Below, in pieces: positions 38,057 to 46,175 of a stretch of DNA of 64,000 bases (within the stretch, counting starts at the first letter, position 1; every line of letters begins with the position of its first letter). The position numbers and the translations under genes are program-made. Below the pieces are notes generated by a model. It saw nothing but the letters and a program-made list of their open reading frames with translations. It ran no database searches and had not been told where the DNA came from. The DNA is from Erythrobacter sp. (GTDB lineage: Bacteria; Pseudomonadota; Alphaproteobacteria; Sphingomonadales; Sphingomonadaceae). The stretch spans positions 62,001 to 126,000 of the forward strand of contig DAICXZ010000008.1 in the NCBI GenBank assembly GCA_027311945.1, written 5' to 3'.

Positions 38057-39082
38057 TCAGCCCTTCTTGAGCTGCGTGCGGCCGAGCAGCTCGGCGATCT
38101 GCACCGCGTTGAGCGCTGCGCCCTTGCGCAGGTTGTCCGACACGCACCAGATCTGCAGTCCGTTGTCGACCGTCGGGTCTTCGCGCACACGGCTGACGAA
38201 GGTCGCATAGTCACCGGCGCACTCGGCCGGGGTGACGTATCCGCCATCTTCCCGCTTGTCGACAAGCATCACGCCCGGCGCCTCGCGCAGGATGTCCTGC
38301 GCCTGCTTGGCGCTGATCTCGTTCTCGAACTCGATATTGATCGACTCCGAGTGGCCGACGAACACCGGCACGCGCACGCAGGTGGCAGCCATCTTCACCT
38401 TGGGATCAAGGATCTTCTTGGTCTCGACCACCATCTTCCACTCTTCCTTGGTCGAGCCGTCATCCATGAACACGTCGATGTGCGGGATGACGTTGAAGGC
38501 GATCTGCTTGGTGAACGTGCGCGGCACCACCGGATCGTTGACGAAGATCGCACGGCTCTGCTCGAACAGCTCGTCCATGCCTTCCTTGCCCGCGCCCGAA
38601 ACCGACTGGTAGGTGCTCACCACAACGCGCTTGATCGTCGCCGCATCGTGCAGCGGCTTCAGCGCCACGACGAGCTGCGCGGTCGAGCAGTTGGGGTTGG
38701 CGATGATGTTCTTCTTCTTGTAGCCCTCGATCGCCTCGGGGTTCACCTCAGGCACGATCAGCGGCACGTCGGGGTCCATGCGGAACAGCGACGAGTTGTC
38801 GATCACCACGCAGCCTGCTGCCGCGGCCTTGGGGGCATATTCCTTGGTCGGGCCGGAGCCTGCTGCGAACAGGGCAATGTCCCAGCCGGTGAAATCGAAG
38901 TGTTCGAGGTTCTTGCACTTGAGCATCTTGCCGGTTTCGCCGAACTCGACCTCGGAGCCGACGCTGCGCGAAGAGGCGACCGCGGCCACCTCGTCGATCG
39001 GAAACTCGCGCTCGGCCAGAATGGCGAGCATCTCGCGCCCGACATTGCCCGTCGCCCCGACCACAACCACACGATAACCCAT
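38057..39082 (-). CDS. asd: Aspartate-semialdehyde dehydrogenase
   Basis: Asd converts aspartyl phosphate to aspartate semialdehyde, the branch point to lysine/DAP, threonine and methionine. The 341-residue protein has the NADP loop GATGNVG (9-15), SSRSVG, and the catalytic Cys132 in NPNCST, with the SVSGAGKEG and R-E-D-P segments that follow. Length is typical for the DAP-type enzyme. It is monocistronic here. Confidence 0.97.
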   Translation of the reverse strand: MGYRVVVVGATGNVGREMLAILAEREFPIDEVAAVASSRSVGSEVEFGETGKMLKCKNLEHFDFTGWDIALFAAGSGPTKEYAPKAAAAGCVVIDNSSLFRMDPDVPLIVPEVNPEAIEGYKKKNIIANPNCSTAQLVVALKPLHDAATIKRVVVSTYQSVSGAGKEGMDELFEQSRAIFVNDPVVPRTFTKQIAFNVIPHIDVFMDDGSTKEEWKMVVETKKILDPKVKMAATCVRVPVFVGHSESINIEFENEISAKQAQDILREAPGVMLVDKREDGGYVTPAECAGDYATFVSRVREDPTVDNGLQIWCVSDNLRKGAALNAVQIAELLGRTQLKKG

Positions 39083-39154
39083 TTGAACGTTTCTCCTTCG
39101 AACAGCGCGCTGCCTAATGCTCCAGCGCCCACATGCAATCAGAAATTCCTGCGC

Positions 39155-40333
39155 TCAGACCACCCCGGCCAGATGCAGGATCAATACGATGACCGAACCG
39201 AAGGCCCCGAAGGTGCCCGGAACGGTAATGAGACGGCGGCCGACATGGTGCTTCCACGCCAGCGCATTGAGCGTGCCGAACACGATCAGGAACACCACCG
39301 AAGCCGCGCTCACCAGCGAGCTGAGCCCGCCGATCACAGCCAGCACCAAGGCCAGTGCCGATATGCCCAGCACACCCCAATAGGGCGAACCATCGGCGTT
39401 GCGATGTGCCACCCGCGCCGGAAGGTCGCCCTCGCGCGCCACCTCGCGTGCAAGCCGCGCCGAGGAAAATAGCGTCGCATTGATCGCCGAGATGGTCGAA
39501 AGCGCCGCTGCCACGGTAACCAGCACCAGCCCCGGCATGCCGAGTGCGGCCTTCCCGGCATTGGCCAGCGCGATCTCGCCATCGGCGATCACTGCCTTGG
39601 TCCCGGTCAGCATCGGCACCGCCAGCGCCACCAGCACATAGATCAGCGCTGCGCTGCCAATCGCCCAGGGCATGATCCGGCCCATCTGGCTCTGGCGGTC
39701 TTCCATATCCTCGTAATCGTAGGCGAGCAGTTCGAAGCCCTCGTAAGCCATGAACACGCTGGCCGCGCCGATCACGATGCCGAACCAGCCGGGCGGACTG
39801 TCGGTGGCCAGCTTCGCCATATCGAAGTGCACGAAGCCGAACACGGCGAGGCCAGCCAGGATCGCCAGCTTGGCAGCGACGATGGCGATCTCCACCCCTG
39901 CCGCCTGCCCTGCCCCGCGCAGGTTCAACGCAGCCATGGCGACGATTGCTGCCGCCGCCAGCGCCTGAGGCATCCATACAGGTCCGCCGAGCACGTTGCC
40001 CGCATAGGCACCGAAGGTGAAAGCATAGACGGCGCTGGTGAGCACATAGCCGCCCAGCAGCAGCCACGCTGACAGGCGCGACACAGTATAGGCTCCGGCA
40101 TCGCGCAGGAAGGTGTAGATACCGCCCGCCTCGTCCTTCTCCAGCGTAAGTGCGGCAAGCGAATGGCCGGTGGCGTAGGCGATCAGACCGCCCAGCACGA
40201 AGCTGAGTGCCGCCCATTTGCCCGCTGCCTCGATCACCACGCCCAATGTCGAGAAGATCCCGCCGCCGACCATGCCGCCCACAGCCAGCGCCCACGATGC
40301 GCCGAAGCCGATCTTACCCTCGCGCTCAGCCAT
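39155..40333 (-). CDS. APC-superfamily amino acid permease
   Basis: The 392-residue protein has about 11-12 transmembrane helices. The first contains GGMVGGGIFSTLGVV, the conserved glycine-rich motif of the amino acid-polyamine-organocation family, and helix 6 has the FMAYEGFELLAYDYEDM segment. Substrate is not predictable from this. ATG at 40333-40331 places the glycine motif at about residue 20; the upstream frame is rejected because it would cross the rplS terminator. Confidence 0.82.
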   Translation of the reverse strand: MAEREGKIGFGASWALAVGGMVGGGIFSTLGVVIEAAGKWAALSFVLGGLIAYATGHSLAALTLEKDEAGGIYTFLRDAGAYTVSRLSAWLLLGGYVLTSAVYAFTFGAYAGNVLGGPVWMPQALAAAAIVAMAALNLRGAGQAAGVEIAIVAAKLAILAGLAVFGFVHFDMAKLATDSPPGWFGIVIGAASVFMAYEGFELLAYDYEDMEDRQSQMGRIMPWAIGSAALIYVLVALAVPMLTGTKAVIADGEIALANAGKAALGMPGLVLVTVAAALSTISAINATLFSSARLAREVAREGDLPARVAHRNADGSPYWGVLGISALALVLAVIGGLSSLVSAASVVFLIVFGTLNALAWKHHVGRRLITVPGTFGAFGSVIVLILHLAGVV

Positions 40334-40374
40334 AGCCTTTGGTTTCCAAAATGCTGCCGGCCCTGGCAGCGGCC

Positions 40375-40416
40375 AAAAAGAAAGCGGGGCGGCTCCGTAG
40401 TCTGGAACCGCCCCGC
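40375..40416 (-). terminator. Rho-independent terminator of the ffh-rplS gene cluster
   Basis: On the minus strand, 13-base arms (40404-40416 and 40384-40396, one mismatch) form a GC-rich stem with a seven-base loop, followed by TTTCTTTTT. It lies 46 bases past the rplS stop. Confidence 0.9.
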
Positions 40417-40461
40417 CAATCTCGTTTACCGAATGTGGTGCCAAGGAACCGGTGAAAGTTC

Positions 40462-40833
40462 TTACTGGCTAACATTCTCCCGACGCTCGGCGATGCGGGC
40501 GCGCTTGCCGGTACGGCCGCGCAGGTAGTAGAGTTTGGCCCGCCGCACGACACCGCGACGGACCACGGTAATCGAATCGATGTTGGGGCTGTAAAGCGGG
40601 AAAACACGCTCCACACCTTCGCCGAAGCTGAGCTTGCGGACGGTGAAATTGCTGTTGATCGAACGGTTCGAACGGGCGATCACGACGCCCTCGAAGTTCT
40701 GCACGCGGCTACGCGTACCTTCGATAACCTTCACGCCGACACGCACGGTGTCACCAGCGCGGAATGCGGGGATTTCTTTCCCCTCGGTGAGAGCGGCAAT
40801 CTGTTCCGCTTCCAGTTCCTGAATAAGACCCAT
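40462..40833 (-). CDS. rplS: 50S ribosomal protein L19
   Basis: The 123-residue protein has the L19 pattern: [44 protein letters not shown] and [21 protein letters not shown] at 40833-40831 has AAGGA upstream and follows trmD by four bases, so the two are tightly linked. It is the last gene of the minus-strand ffh-rpsP-rimM-trmD-rplS cluster. Confidence 0.97.
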   Translation of the reverse strand: MGLIQELEAEQIAALTEGKEIPAFRAGDTVRVGVKVIEGTRSRVQNFEGVVIARSNRSINSNFTVRKLSFGEGVERVFPLYSPNIDSITVVRRGVVRRAKLYYLRGRTGKRARIAERRENVSQ

Positions 40834-40837
40834 GGTC

Positions 40838-41596
40838 TCAATCCTTATGTTCACGCCGCGCACCAGAGGCAGACAGACCCGGATCGCCCCCATGGCGTTC
40901 CCAAAGGTCCGGCCTGCGTAGCCGTGTAGTCTCTTCGGCCATGTGCTTTCGCCATGCCTCGATCCTCGCATGATCCCCCGATCGCAGCACTTCAGGGATC
41001 GTGCGCCCTTCCCATTCATAAGGTCGGGTATATTGCGGGTATTCGAGAAGGCCGCTTTCGAAGCTCTCGTCATCCCCGCTAGAAGGCGCGCCCATTACGC
41101 CGGGAAGCAGGCGAATGCAAGCATCCAGTATGGCGATGGCAGCAGTTTCTCCGCCCGACAGCACGATGTCGGCAAGGCTCACCTCCTCGATGGCGGGCCG
41201 CGCTTCGAACAGGCGCTCGTCAAAGCCCTCGAACCGGCCGCAGATCAGGGTGACGCCGGGGCCTTGGGCGATGGCGCGGATGCGCTCCTGCGTGATCGGA
41301 TTGCCGCGCGGCGTCATGGCGAGAATGGGGATGGCCCCAAGCGCAGCATGAGCGGATTTGGGTGGGTGAATTGAATCCAGCGCCCGTGCCAGCACATCGG
41401 CCTTCAGCACCATGCCCGCGCCGCCGCCCGCAGGCGTGTCGTCGACGGTACGGTGCTTGTCCTCGGCAAAGTCGCGGATCTGGACCGTGCGGCAGGTCCA
41501 GTCGCCCCGCTCGAGCGCACGCCCGGCCAGCGACAGGCCAAGCGGACCGGGGAACATGTCGGGGTACAGCGTCAGGACAGTCGCGGCGAAGGTCAT
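40838..41596 (-). CDS. trmD: tRNA (guanine37-N1)-methyltransferase TrmD
   Basis: TrmD methylates G37 of tRNAs reading CNN codons and prevents frameshifting. The 252-residue SPOUT enzyme shows [52 protein letters not shown] and [16 protein letters not shown], including the trefoil-knot SAM site. It lies between a small membrane protein gene and rplS on the minus strand. Confidence 0.97.
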   Translation of the reverse strand: MTFAATVLTLYPDMFPGPLGLSLAGRALERGDWTCRTVQIRDFAEDKHRTVDDTPAGGGAGMVLKADVLARALDSIHPPKSAHAALGAIPILAMTPRGNPITQERIRAIAQGPGVTLICGRFEGFDERLFEARPAIEEVSLADIVLSGGETAAIAILDACIRLLPGVMGAPSSGDDESFESGLLEYPQYTRPYEWEGRTIPEVLRSGDHARIEAWRKHMAEETTRLRRPDLWERHGGDPGLSASGARREHKD

Positions 41597-41601
41597 GCGA
41601 C

Positions 41602-41913
41602 TTACTCGAAGGTATCGGGCGGAGGGGATCGACGCGCACCCTCATCGAGCTTGCGCGAGACCAGCCAGGCCACGGGCAGAGCCACAAAGATGTAGAGCAC
41701 GAAATAGGCCACCAGCAGCACGGTGAGCATGTTAAAGCCAAAGGCGGCGCCTCCCAGCAGCGGCACCAGCATGGGCAGGATCGCCCCGCCCATGGCCGCC
41801 AGCGCTGCCCGGCGCAGCGCGCTCGTGCTGCGCATGTGTCGCGAGAGCGCGAAGGCAAAAGCCGCGCTCAGCGCCGCCACGAAGACGACGAGGGCTAGAA
41901 ATCCGCTCAGCAC
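41602..41913 (-). CDS. Small membrane protein A inside the ribosomal-maturation operon
   Basis: This 103-residue protein has three or four hydrophobic segments (about residues 3-22, 37-60 and 61-83) and a charged C-terminus. The order of segments, and local similarity such as [14 protein letters not shown] against LPAAWWTIRRMERAE, suggest it is a paralogue of the next upstream protein (41993-42385). I do not recognise the family. It sits five bases upstream of trmD, so it is very likely cotranscribed with it. Confidence 0.65.
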   Translation of the reverse strand: MLSGFLALVVFVAALSAAFAFALSRHMRSTSALRRAALAAMGGAILPMLVPLLGGAAFGFNMLTVLLVAYFVLYIFVALPVAWLVSRKLDEGARRSPPPDTFE

Positions 41914-41992
41914 CTGTGTTTCCCCGCGATCTTGCCAATGCTCGCAGCCGCGCTAGCCCCGGCAGCGCGGTTGTGCAACCAAGCCCTCGCGC

Positions 41993-42385
41993 TCAGCTGT
42001 GCGACAGCGCCTCGATCCGATCGGATGCGGCGAGCGAATCGCTCTCTTCGGAAGAGCCTGCGTTCGGCTCGGCGCGTTCCATCCGGCGAATGGTCCACCA
42101 GGCGGCGGGAAGACCGCAAATGGCCCACAGCAGCACGTTCAACACAATCAGCGCCAGCCAAGCCATTATTCCATCTTCCGAAAGGCCCAGATCGCCGTCG
42201 AGGGCGAGGCCTGCATAGGGCAGCGCCATGACCAGCATGGTTGCGCAAAGCGATCCCGCCATAATCTTGCCCCGGCGCGACCATTGCGGCGCGAGCACAT
42301 GCGTGCCAAGCGAGAGCCCGGCGGAAATCAGACCGATAACCGCAAGCCCGGCCAGTCCGCTCAGCGCATAGAGAACAAGATCCAT
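41993..42385 (-). CDS. Small membrane protein B inside the ribosomal-maturation operon
   Basis: The 130-residue protein has four hydrophobic segments and a C-terminal Ser/Glu-rich tail. Its layout parallels protein A downstream, and the last transmembrane segment is similar in both, so the two look like a tandem duplication that has diverged. No enzymatic motif is visible. It lies between rimM and protein A, with gaps of 59 and 79 bases, on the same strand as the operon. Confidence 0.65.
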   Translation of the reverse strand: MDLVLYALSGLAGLAVIGLISAGLSLGTHVLAPQWSRRGKIMAGSLCATMLVMALPYAGLALDGDLGLSEDGIMAWLALIVLNVLLWAICGLPAAWWTIRRMERAEPNAGSSEESDSLAASDRIEALSHS

Positions 42386-42444
42386 CCATCACACCCTAAA
42401 CAAGCGACGTTCCAAGGGTGTGTTAGCAGACCAATACGGTAGCA

Positions 42445-42975
42445 TCAATCTTCGGCGAAGTTGGCGCTCACCACGATGCGTTCGGCGTTCCACTCCGGCA
42501 CCGCTTCAGGTAGCATGGGCACCATGAAGCGCTGCGGTTTCTTGCCCTCTTCGGCGGGGCGCTCGATCTCAATAACGTCGCTGGCGCCGAAATTCTCGAC
42601 CGCGACCACGCGGCCCAATGCTTCGCCCGTGTCGGATACCGCAGGCAGGCCGATCAGGTCGGCGTAATAGTATTCACCCTCAGCCAGCGGGGGCAGGCTA
42701 TCGCGCGCCACGGCAAGCACGGTGCCGCGCAGTTTCTCCGCATCGGTGCGGCTGCTCACTTCGGCAAAGCGGGCAATCGCCCCGCCCTTGCCGTCGTCGC
42801 GCAGCTTGGTGAGCGTGAGCGCGCCTTCGTTGAAGGACTTGTGCTGTTTCAGCGAGGGCAGCCCCTCGCCAAACAGCTTCAGGCGGACATCGCCCGTTAT
42901 GCCATGCGCACCGGCGATGGCGGCAAGGGTGATGGTCTGGGCCTGGCTTTCGGGCACTTGTCTAAGTTCCATCAT
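42445..42975 (-). CDS. rimM: Ribosome maturation factor RimM
   Basis: RimM binds S19 and assists 30S head assembly. The 176-residue protein has the N-terminal AAIAGAHGITGDVRLKLF segment of the RimM fold and a C-terminal PRC barrel starting EYYYADLIGLPA and ending near VPMLPEAVPEWN. Two adjacent ATG codons (42975 and 42972) are possible starts. The ribosome-binding region overlaps the outer arm of a long REP-like hairpin (42984-43060), with AGGG coming from the repeat itself. Confidence 0.94.
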   Translation of the reverse strand: MMELRQVPESQAQTITLAAIAGAHGITGDVRLKLFGEGLPSLKQHKSFNEGALTLTKLRDDGKGGAIARFAEVSSRTDAEKLRGTVLAVARDSLPPLAEGEYYYADLIGLPAVSDTGEALGRVVAVENFGASDVIEIERPAEEGKKPQRFMVPMLPEAVPEWNAERIVVSANFAED

Positions 42976-42983
42976 CCGCTCGC

Positions 42984-43060
42984 CCTGAGCCTGTCGAAGG
43001 GCCGTTCTTCACTTCTCACGCGGTGCGAGAAGTGAAAGGCAATCCTTCGACAAGCTCAGG
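42984..43060. repeat. Nested REP-like inverted repeat between rpsP and rimM
   Basis: Outer arms (42984-43000 and 43044-43060) are near-perfect inverted copies of CCTGAGCTTGTCGAAGG, a unit often dispersed in sphingomonad genomes. Inside is a second perfect ten-base stem (43008-43017 with 43027-43036) with a nine-base loop. The structure lies eight bases before the rimM start, so it could shape rimM translation or the rpsP-rimM mRNA. Confidence 0.8.
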
Positions 43061-43078
43061 ATGATCGGGTTTCCGAGA

Positions 43079-43570
43079 TCAGCCCTCGGCCTTCTCTTCG
43101 GCTTCGTCAGCAGCCGGAGCTTCCTCGGCAGCTGCTTCCTCGGCAGCTGCTTCCGCGGCGGGAGCTTCTTCAGCCGGAGCGGCAGCAGCGGCCTTGGCCT
43201 CTTCCTCAGCAGCCTTGGCGGCTTCCTCGGCGGCAGCGATCTTGGCGGCCTTCTCTTCAGCGCGTTCCTTGGCGTTATCGCCCGGCTCACCCTTCTTCGG
43301 GTTGTTCTTGGCTTCGCGCTCAAGGATGCCCGCCTTGTCGAGGAAGCGGTGCACGCGGTCGGTCGGCTGGGCACCAACGCCGAGCCAGTAACGGATGCGG
43401 TCCTCGATCAGGCGCACGCGGTTCTCGTCTTCCTTGCCGAGCAGCGGGTTGTAGGTGCCGACCTGCTCGAGGAACTTGCCGTCACGGGCACGGCGGCTGT
43501 CGGCCACCACGATGCGATAGTACGGACGCTTCTTGGCGCCACCGCGGGCGAGCCGGATTGCAATTGCCAT
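43079..43570 (-). CDS. rpsP: 30S ribosomal protein S16 with Ala/Glu-rich tail
   Basis: The first 80 residues are the S16 fold ([23 protein letters not shown]-type start, [11 protein letters not shown], and [13 protein letters not shown]). The remaining half is a low-complexity stretch of Ala, Glu and Lys, making 163 residues against about 80-90 in E. coli; such tails are common in Alphaproteobacteria. AGAAAGGTAA precedes the ATG. It is 33 bases downstream of ffh. Confidence 0.96.
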   Translation of the reverse strand: MAIAIRLARGGAKKRPYYRIVVADSRRARDGKFLEQVGTYNPLLGKEDENRVRLIEDRIRYWLGVGAQPTDRVHRFLDKAGILEREAKNNPKKGEPGDNAKERAEEKAAKIAAAEEAAKAAEEEAKAAAAAPAEEAPAAEAAAEEAAAEEAPAADEAEEKAEG

Positions 43571-43603
43571 TGTAGATTACCTTTCTGAATTAAATTTCTG
43601 AAA

Positions 43604-45064
43604 TTACTTCTTGTTCATCAAATTCGCAATGTCGGGTGGGAGACCGCCAGCACCGGCACCGCCGCCACCAAGCAATCCGCCCAGCCCGCCAGCACCACCG
43701 GCGCCGCCACCAGCGCCGAACATGGCCGCAAGGCCCTTGAGCCCGCCCATCTTGCGGATCTGCTTCATCGCGCGGCCCATTTCCTGGTGCATCTTGAGGA
43801 TCTTGTTGACCTCCTGCACCGAGGTTCCCGAGCCCGCCGCAACGCGCTTCTTGCGCTTGGCGTTAAGCAGTTCGGGGCGCTCGCGTTCCTTCGGCGTCAT
43901 CGAGCCGATGATCGCATCCATATGGACGAGCACCTTGTCGTCGACGCCCGAGGCCTGCATCGCGGCCTTGGCCTTCTTCATGCCCGGCATCATGCCTGCC
44001 AGCATGCCGAGGCCGCCCATGTTCTGCATCTGCTTCAGCTGCATGCGAAGGTCGTTCAGGTCGAACTTGCCCTTCATCATGCGGTTGGCGAGTTCCTCAG
44101 CCTCTTCGGCCTTGATGTTCTCCGCCGCCTTTTCGACCAGGCTGACCACGTCGCCCATACCGAGGATACGGTCGGCCATGCGCGCGGGGTAGAACAGCTC
44201 GATCGCATCGAGCTTCTCGCCCGTGCCCGCGAACTTGATCGGCTTGCCGGTGACGGCACGCATCGACAGCGCCGCGCCGCCTCTGGCGTCGCCGTCCATG
44301 CGGGTGAGCACGACGCCGGTCAGCGGCACTTCGCTAGAGAACGACTGCGCGACGTTGACCGCGTCCTGCCCGGTCAGCGCGTCGACCACCAGCAGCACTT
44401 CGGCAGGCGTCGCCACGCTGGCGACGGCCTTCATTTCGGCCATCAGCGCTTCGTCGACATGCAGGCGGCCCGCAGTATCGAGCAGCAGCACATCGACGTT
44501 CTGCAACTTCGCCGATTCGAGCGCGCGGCGCGCGATATCGACCGGCTGCTGGCCCGCGATGATCGGCAGCGTCGCCACCTCGACCTGCTCGCCGAGCACC
44601 TTCAGCTGCTCCTGCGCGGCCGGACGGTTGACATCGAGCGAGGCCATCAGGGCCTTCTTGCCCATCCTGGTCTTGATCAGGCGGGCGATCTTGGCGGTGC
44701 TGGTTGTCTTACCCGAGCCTTGCAGACCAACCATCATGATGACGGCAGGCGGGCGGACATCGAGATTGAGCGGAACGGCCTCGCCGCGCTCTGTGTCGCC
44801 GCCGCCGAGCATCGCCGTCAGCTCGTCGTTGACGATCTTGATGACCTGCTGGCCGGGGGTGACCGACTTCAAGACTTCCTGGCCGACCGCGCGCTGCGTG
44901 ACCTTGTCGATGAAGTCGCGCGCGACGGGCAGCGCCACGTCGGCTTCGAGCAGCGCCACACGCACCTCGCGCATGGCATCGCGCACGTCCTGTTCGGACA
45001 GCGCCCCGCGCCCGCGCAGGCGGTCAAAGACACCGTTCAACCGATCGGACAGCGTATCGAACAT
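43604..45064 (-). CDS. ffh: Signal recognition particle protein Ffh
   Basis: Ffh binds 4.5S RNA and targets membrane proteins to the translocon. The 486-residue protein has an N domain, the P-loop GLQGSGKTT (113-121), DTAGRLHVDEAL, TRMDGDARGGAALS, and a Met-rich M domain with KQMQNMGGLGMLAGMMPGM. The C-terminus ends in an unusual Gly/Ala run (GAGGGAGGAGGLGG and similar). ATG at 45064-45062 was chosen over an upstream start. It is the first gene of the cluster. Confidence 0.97.
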   Translation of the reverse strand: MFDTLSDRLNGVFDRLRGRGALSEQDVRDAMREVRVALLEADVALPVARDFIDKVTQRAVGQEVLKSVTPGQQVIKIVNDELTAMLGGGDTERGEAVPLNLDVRPPAVIMMVGLQGSGKTTSTAKIARLIKTRMGKKALMASLDVNRPAAQEQLKVLGEQVEVATLPIIAGQQPVDIARRALESAKLQNVDVLLLDTAGRLHVDEALMAEMKAVASVATPAEVLLVVDALTGQDAVNVAQSFSSEVPLTGVVLTRMDGDARGGAALSMRAVTGKPIKFAGTGEKLDAIELFYPARMADRILGMGDVVSLVEKAAENIKAEEAEELANRMMKGKFDLNDLRMQLKQMQNMGGLGMLAGMMPGMKKAKAAMQASGVDDKVLVHMDAIIGSMTPKERERPELLNAKRKKRVAAGSGTSVQEVNKILKMHQEMGRAMKQIRKMGGLKGLAAMFGAGGGAGGAGGLGGLLGGGGAGAGGLPPDIANLMNKK

Positions 45065-45337
45065 GCGCGTCACAACTCCAAAAGGTGCGCCTGACCCCAA
45101 AATCACACGACGAGGGCCAAACGCGAAAAACGCCGGCGGACGAAACCTCGTCGGCCAGCGTGGGGCGAACCCCTATGAAACCCAAGCAATCGGGTATGTT
45201 GAGATCCGGTCAGGATCGAGGCGAAAATGGTGGCTTTCGAGAACCGGAGCGGAGCGGGCTTCTGCCCGTAAGCGCCGGAAGCGCAGAAAGCTGCCGTTTG
45301 CAGCCCGATAATGGCCGGATATCGACATATCCGGGAA

Positions 45338-45413
45338 TGGTGGAGCCTAGCGGGATCGAACCGCTGACCTCAACACTGCCAGTGTTGCGCTCTCCCAGCT
45401 GAGCTAAGGCCCC
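45338..45413 (-). tRNA. tRNA-Ala, anticodon GGC
   Basis: The minus strand folds into a full cloverleaf: acceptor stem GGGGCCT/AGGCTCC, D arm GCTC...GAGC, anticodon stem CAACA/TGTTG around the loop CTGGCAG (anticodon GGC), variable AGGTC, T arm AGCGG-TTCGATC-CCGCT and an encoded CCA end. It reads GCC and GCU alanine codons. Confidence 0.97.
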
Positions 45414-45728
45414 GTTCCATTCAATGTCCCGGTCACTGGGTGCGTCCGGGAGGCAGCCCTCTAGAAGGGTACTGCCGATTGCGCAAGAGGGTTTTTTGGG
45501 TTTTGTTTCGCCCCGGAGGAAAAGTCTGCCTCGCCCCCCGGGAAGAAGCCCGACCCCGGATCAAGTCCGGGGTGACGAGCAAGGAGAGGAAGCCGCGCCC
45601 CTCGCCAAAACGGCCCGCAGGGCCGCAAGGGCGACCGCCCGCCCGCAGCTGCCCCGCACCCCGGACTTGATCCGGGGGGAGGGACCAGCAGCGAGGACGC
45701 TCACGCGGATGCGTGAGCGAAACGCAAA
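45414..45728. other. Non-coding gap with two inverted CCCCGGA...TCCGGGG units
   Basis: No gene is convincing in this stretch. Two copies of a 19-base unit are present: CCCCGGATCAAGTCCGGGG at 45554-45572 and its reverse complement at 45659-45677. Each is itself a seven-base hairpin, and the two together could form a larger one. This palindromic unit is widespread in alphaproteobacterial intergenic regions. Confidence 0.7.
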
Positions 45729-46055
45729 TCAGGTATCATCTTCCTTGTCGTCGTCGCCGGTATCGACGCCGAGATCATCGTCGCCGCCGAGGTCGACGTC
45801 GTTGTCGGGCGAATCGTCGTCCTCGTCGATATCCTCGAGATCGTCATCGTCGCCGCTCAGATCCGAATCGGCTTCCTTGCCTTCGACTTTCTTCTCTTCC
45901 TCGAACGGGATCGGCTGCTTGGACTTGAGCACCGGCTCAGGCGTCCACTCGTTGCCGCATTCGATGCAGGTGACCGGGTCTTCCTTGCCCAGATCGTAGA
46001 AGCGTTCACCGCACTTGGGGCAGGTGCGCTTGGAGCCCCATTCTGGCTTGACCAT
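45729..46055 (-). CDS. FYDLN acid domain protein (TIGR02300 family)
   Basis: The 108-residue protein has four cysteines in two CxxC pairs (CPKCGERFYDLG and CIECG) that look like a zinc ribbon, followed by a highly acidic tail of Asp runs (DDDDLEDIDEDDD and similar). This is the TIGR02300 family, found almost only in Alphaproteobacteria, with unknown function. ATG at 46055-46053 starts MVKPEWGSKRTCP. It is divergent from aroA. Confidence 0.9.
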   Translation of the reverse strand: MVKPEWGSKRTCPKCGERFYDLGKEDPVTCIECGNEWTPEPVLKSKQPIPFEEEKKVEGKEADSDLSGDDDDLEDIDEDDDSPDNDVDLGGDDDLGVDTGDDDKEDDT

Positions 46056-46175
46056 CAAAGTGTCCTTGTCTCGCCCGGATATAGAGTAACGCCGGGTCGG
46101 GGGTAATCGGGTGACATGTTCCTGGCTGGAGGTACCAGCTCGGGAATCATTGGCGCAGCGCCTTGCCATAGGGCC

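Noticed and set aside
45085-45402. Short plus-strand frame across the tRNA-Ala locus
   Set aside because: It runs through the tRNA and lacks start signals; codon bias is absent.
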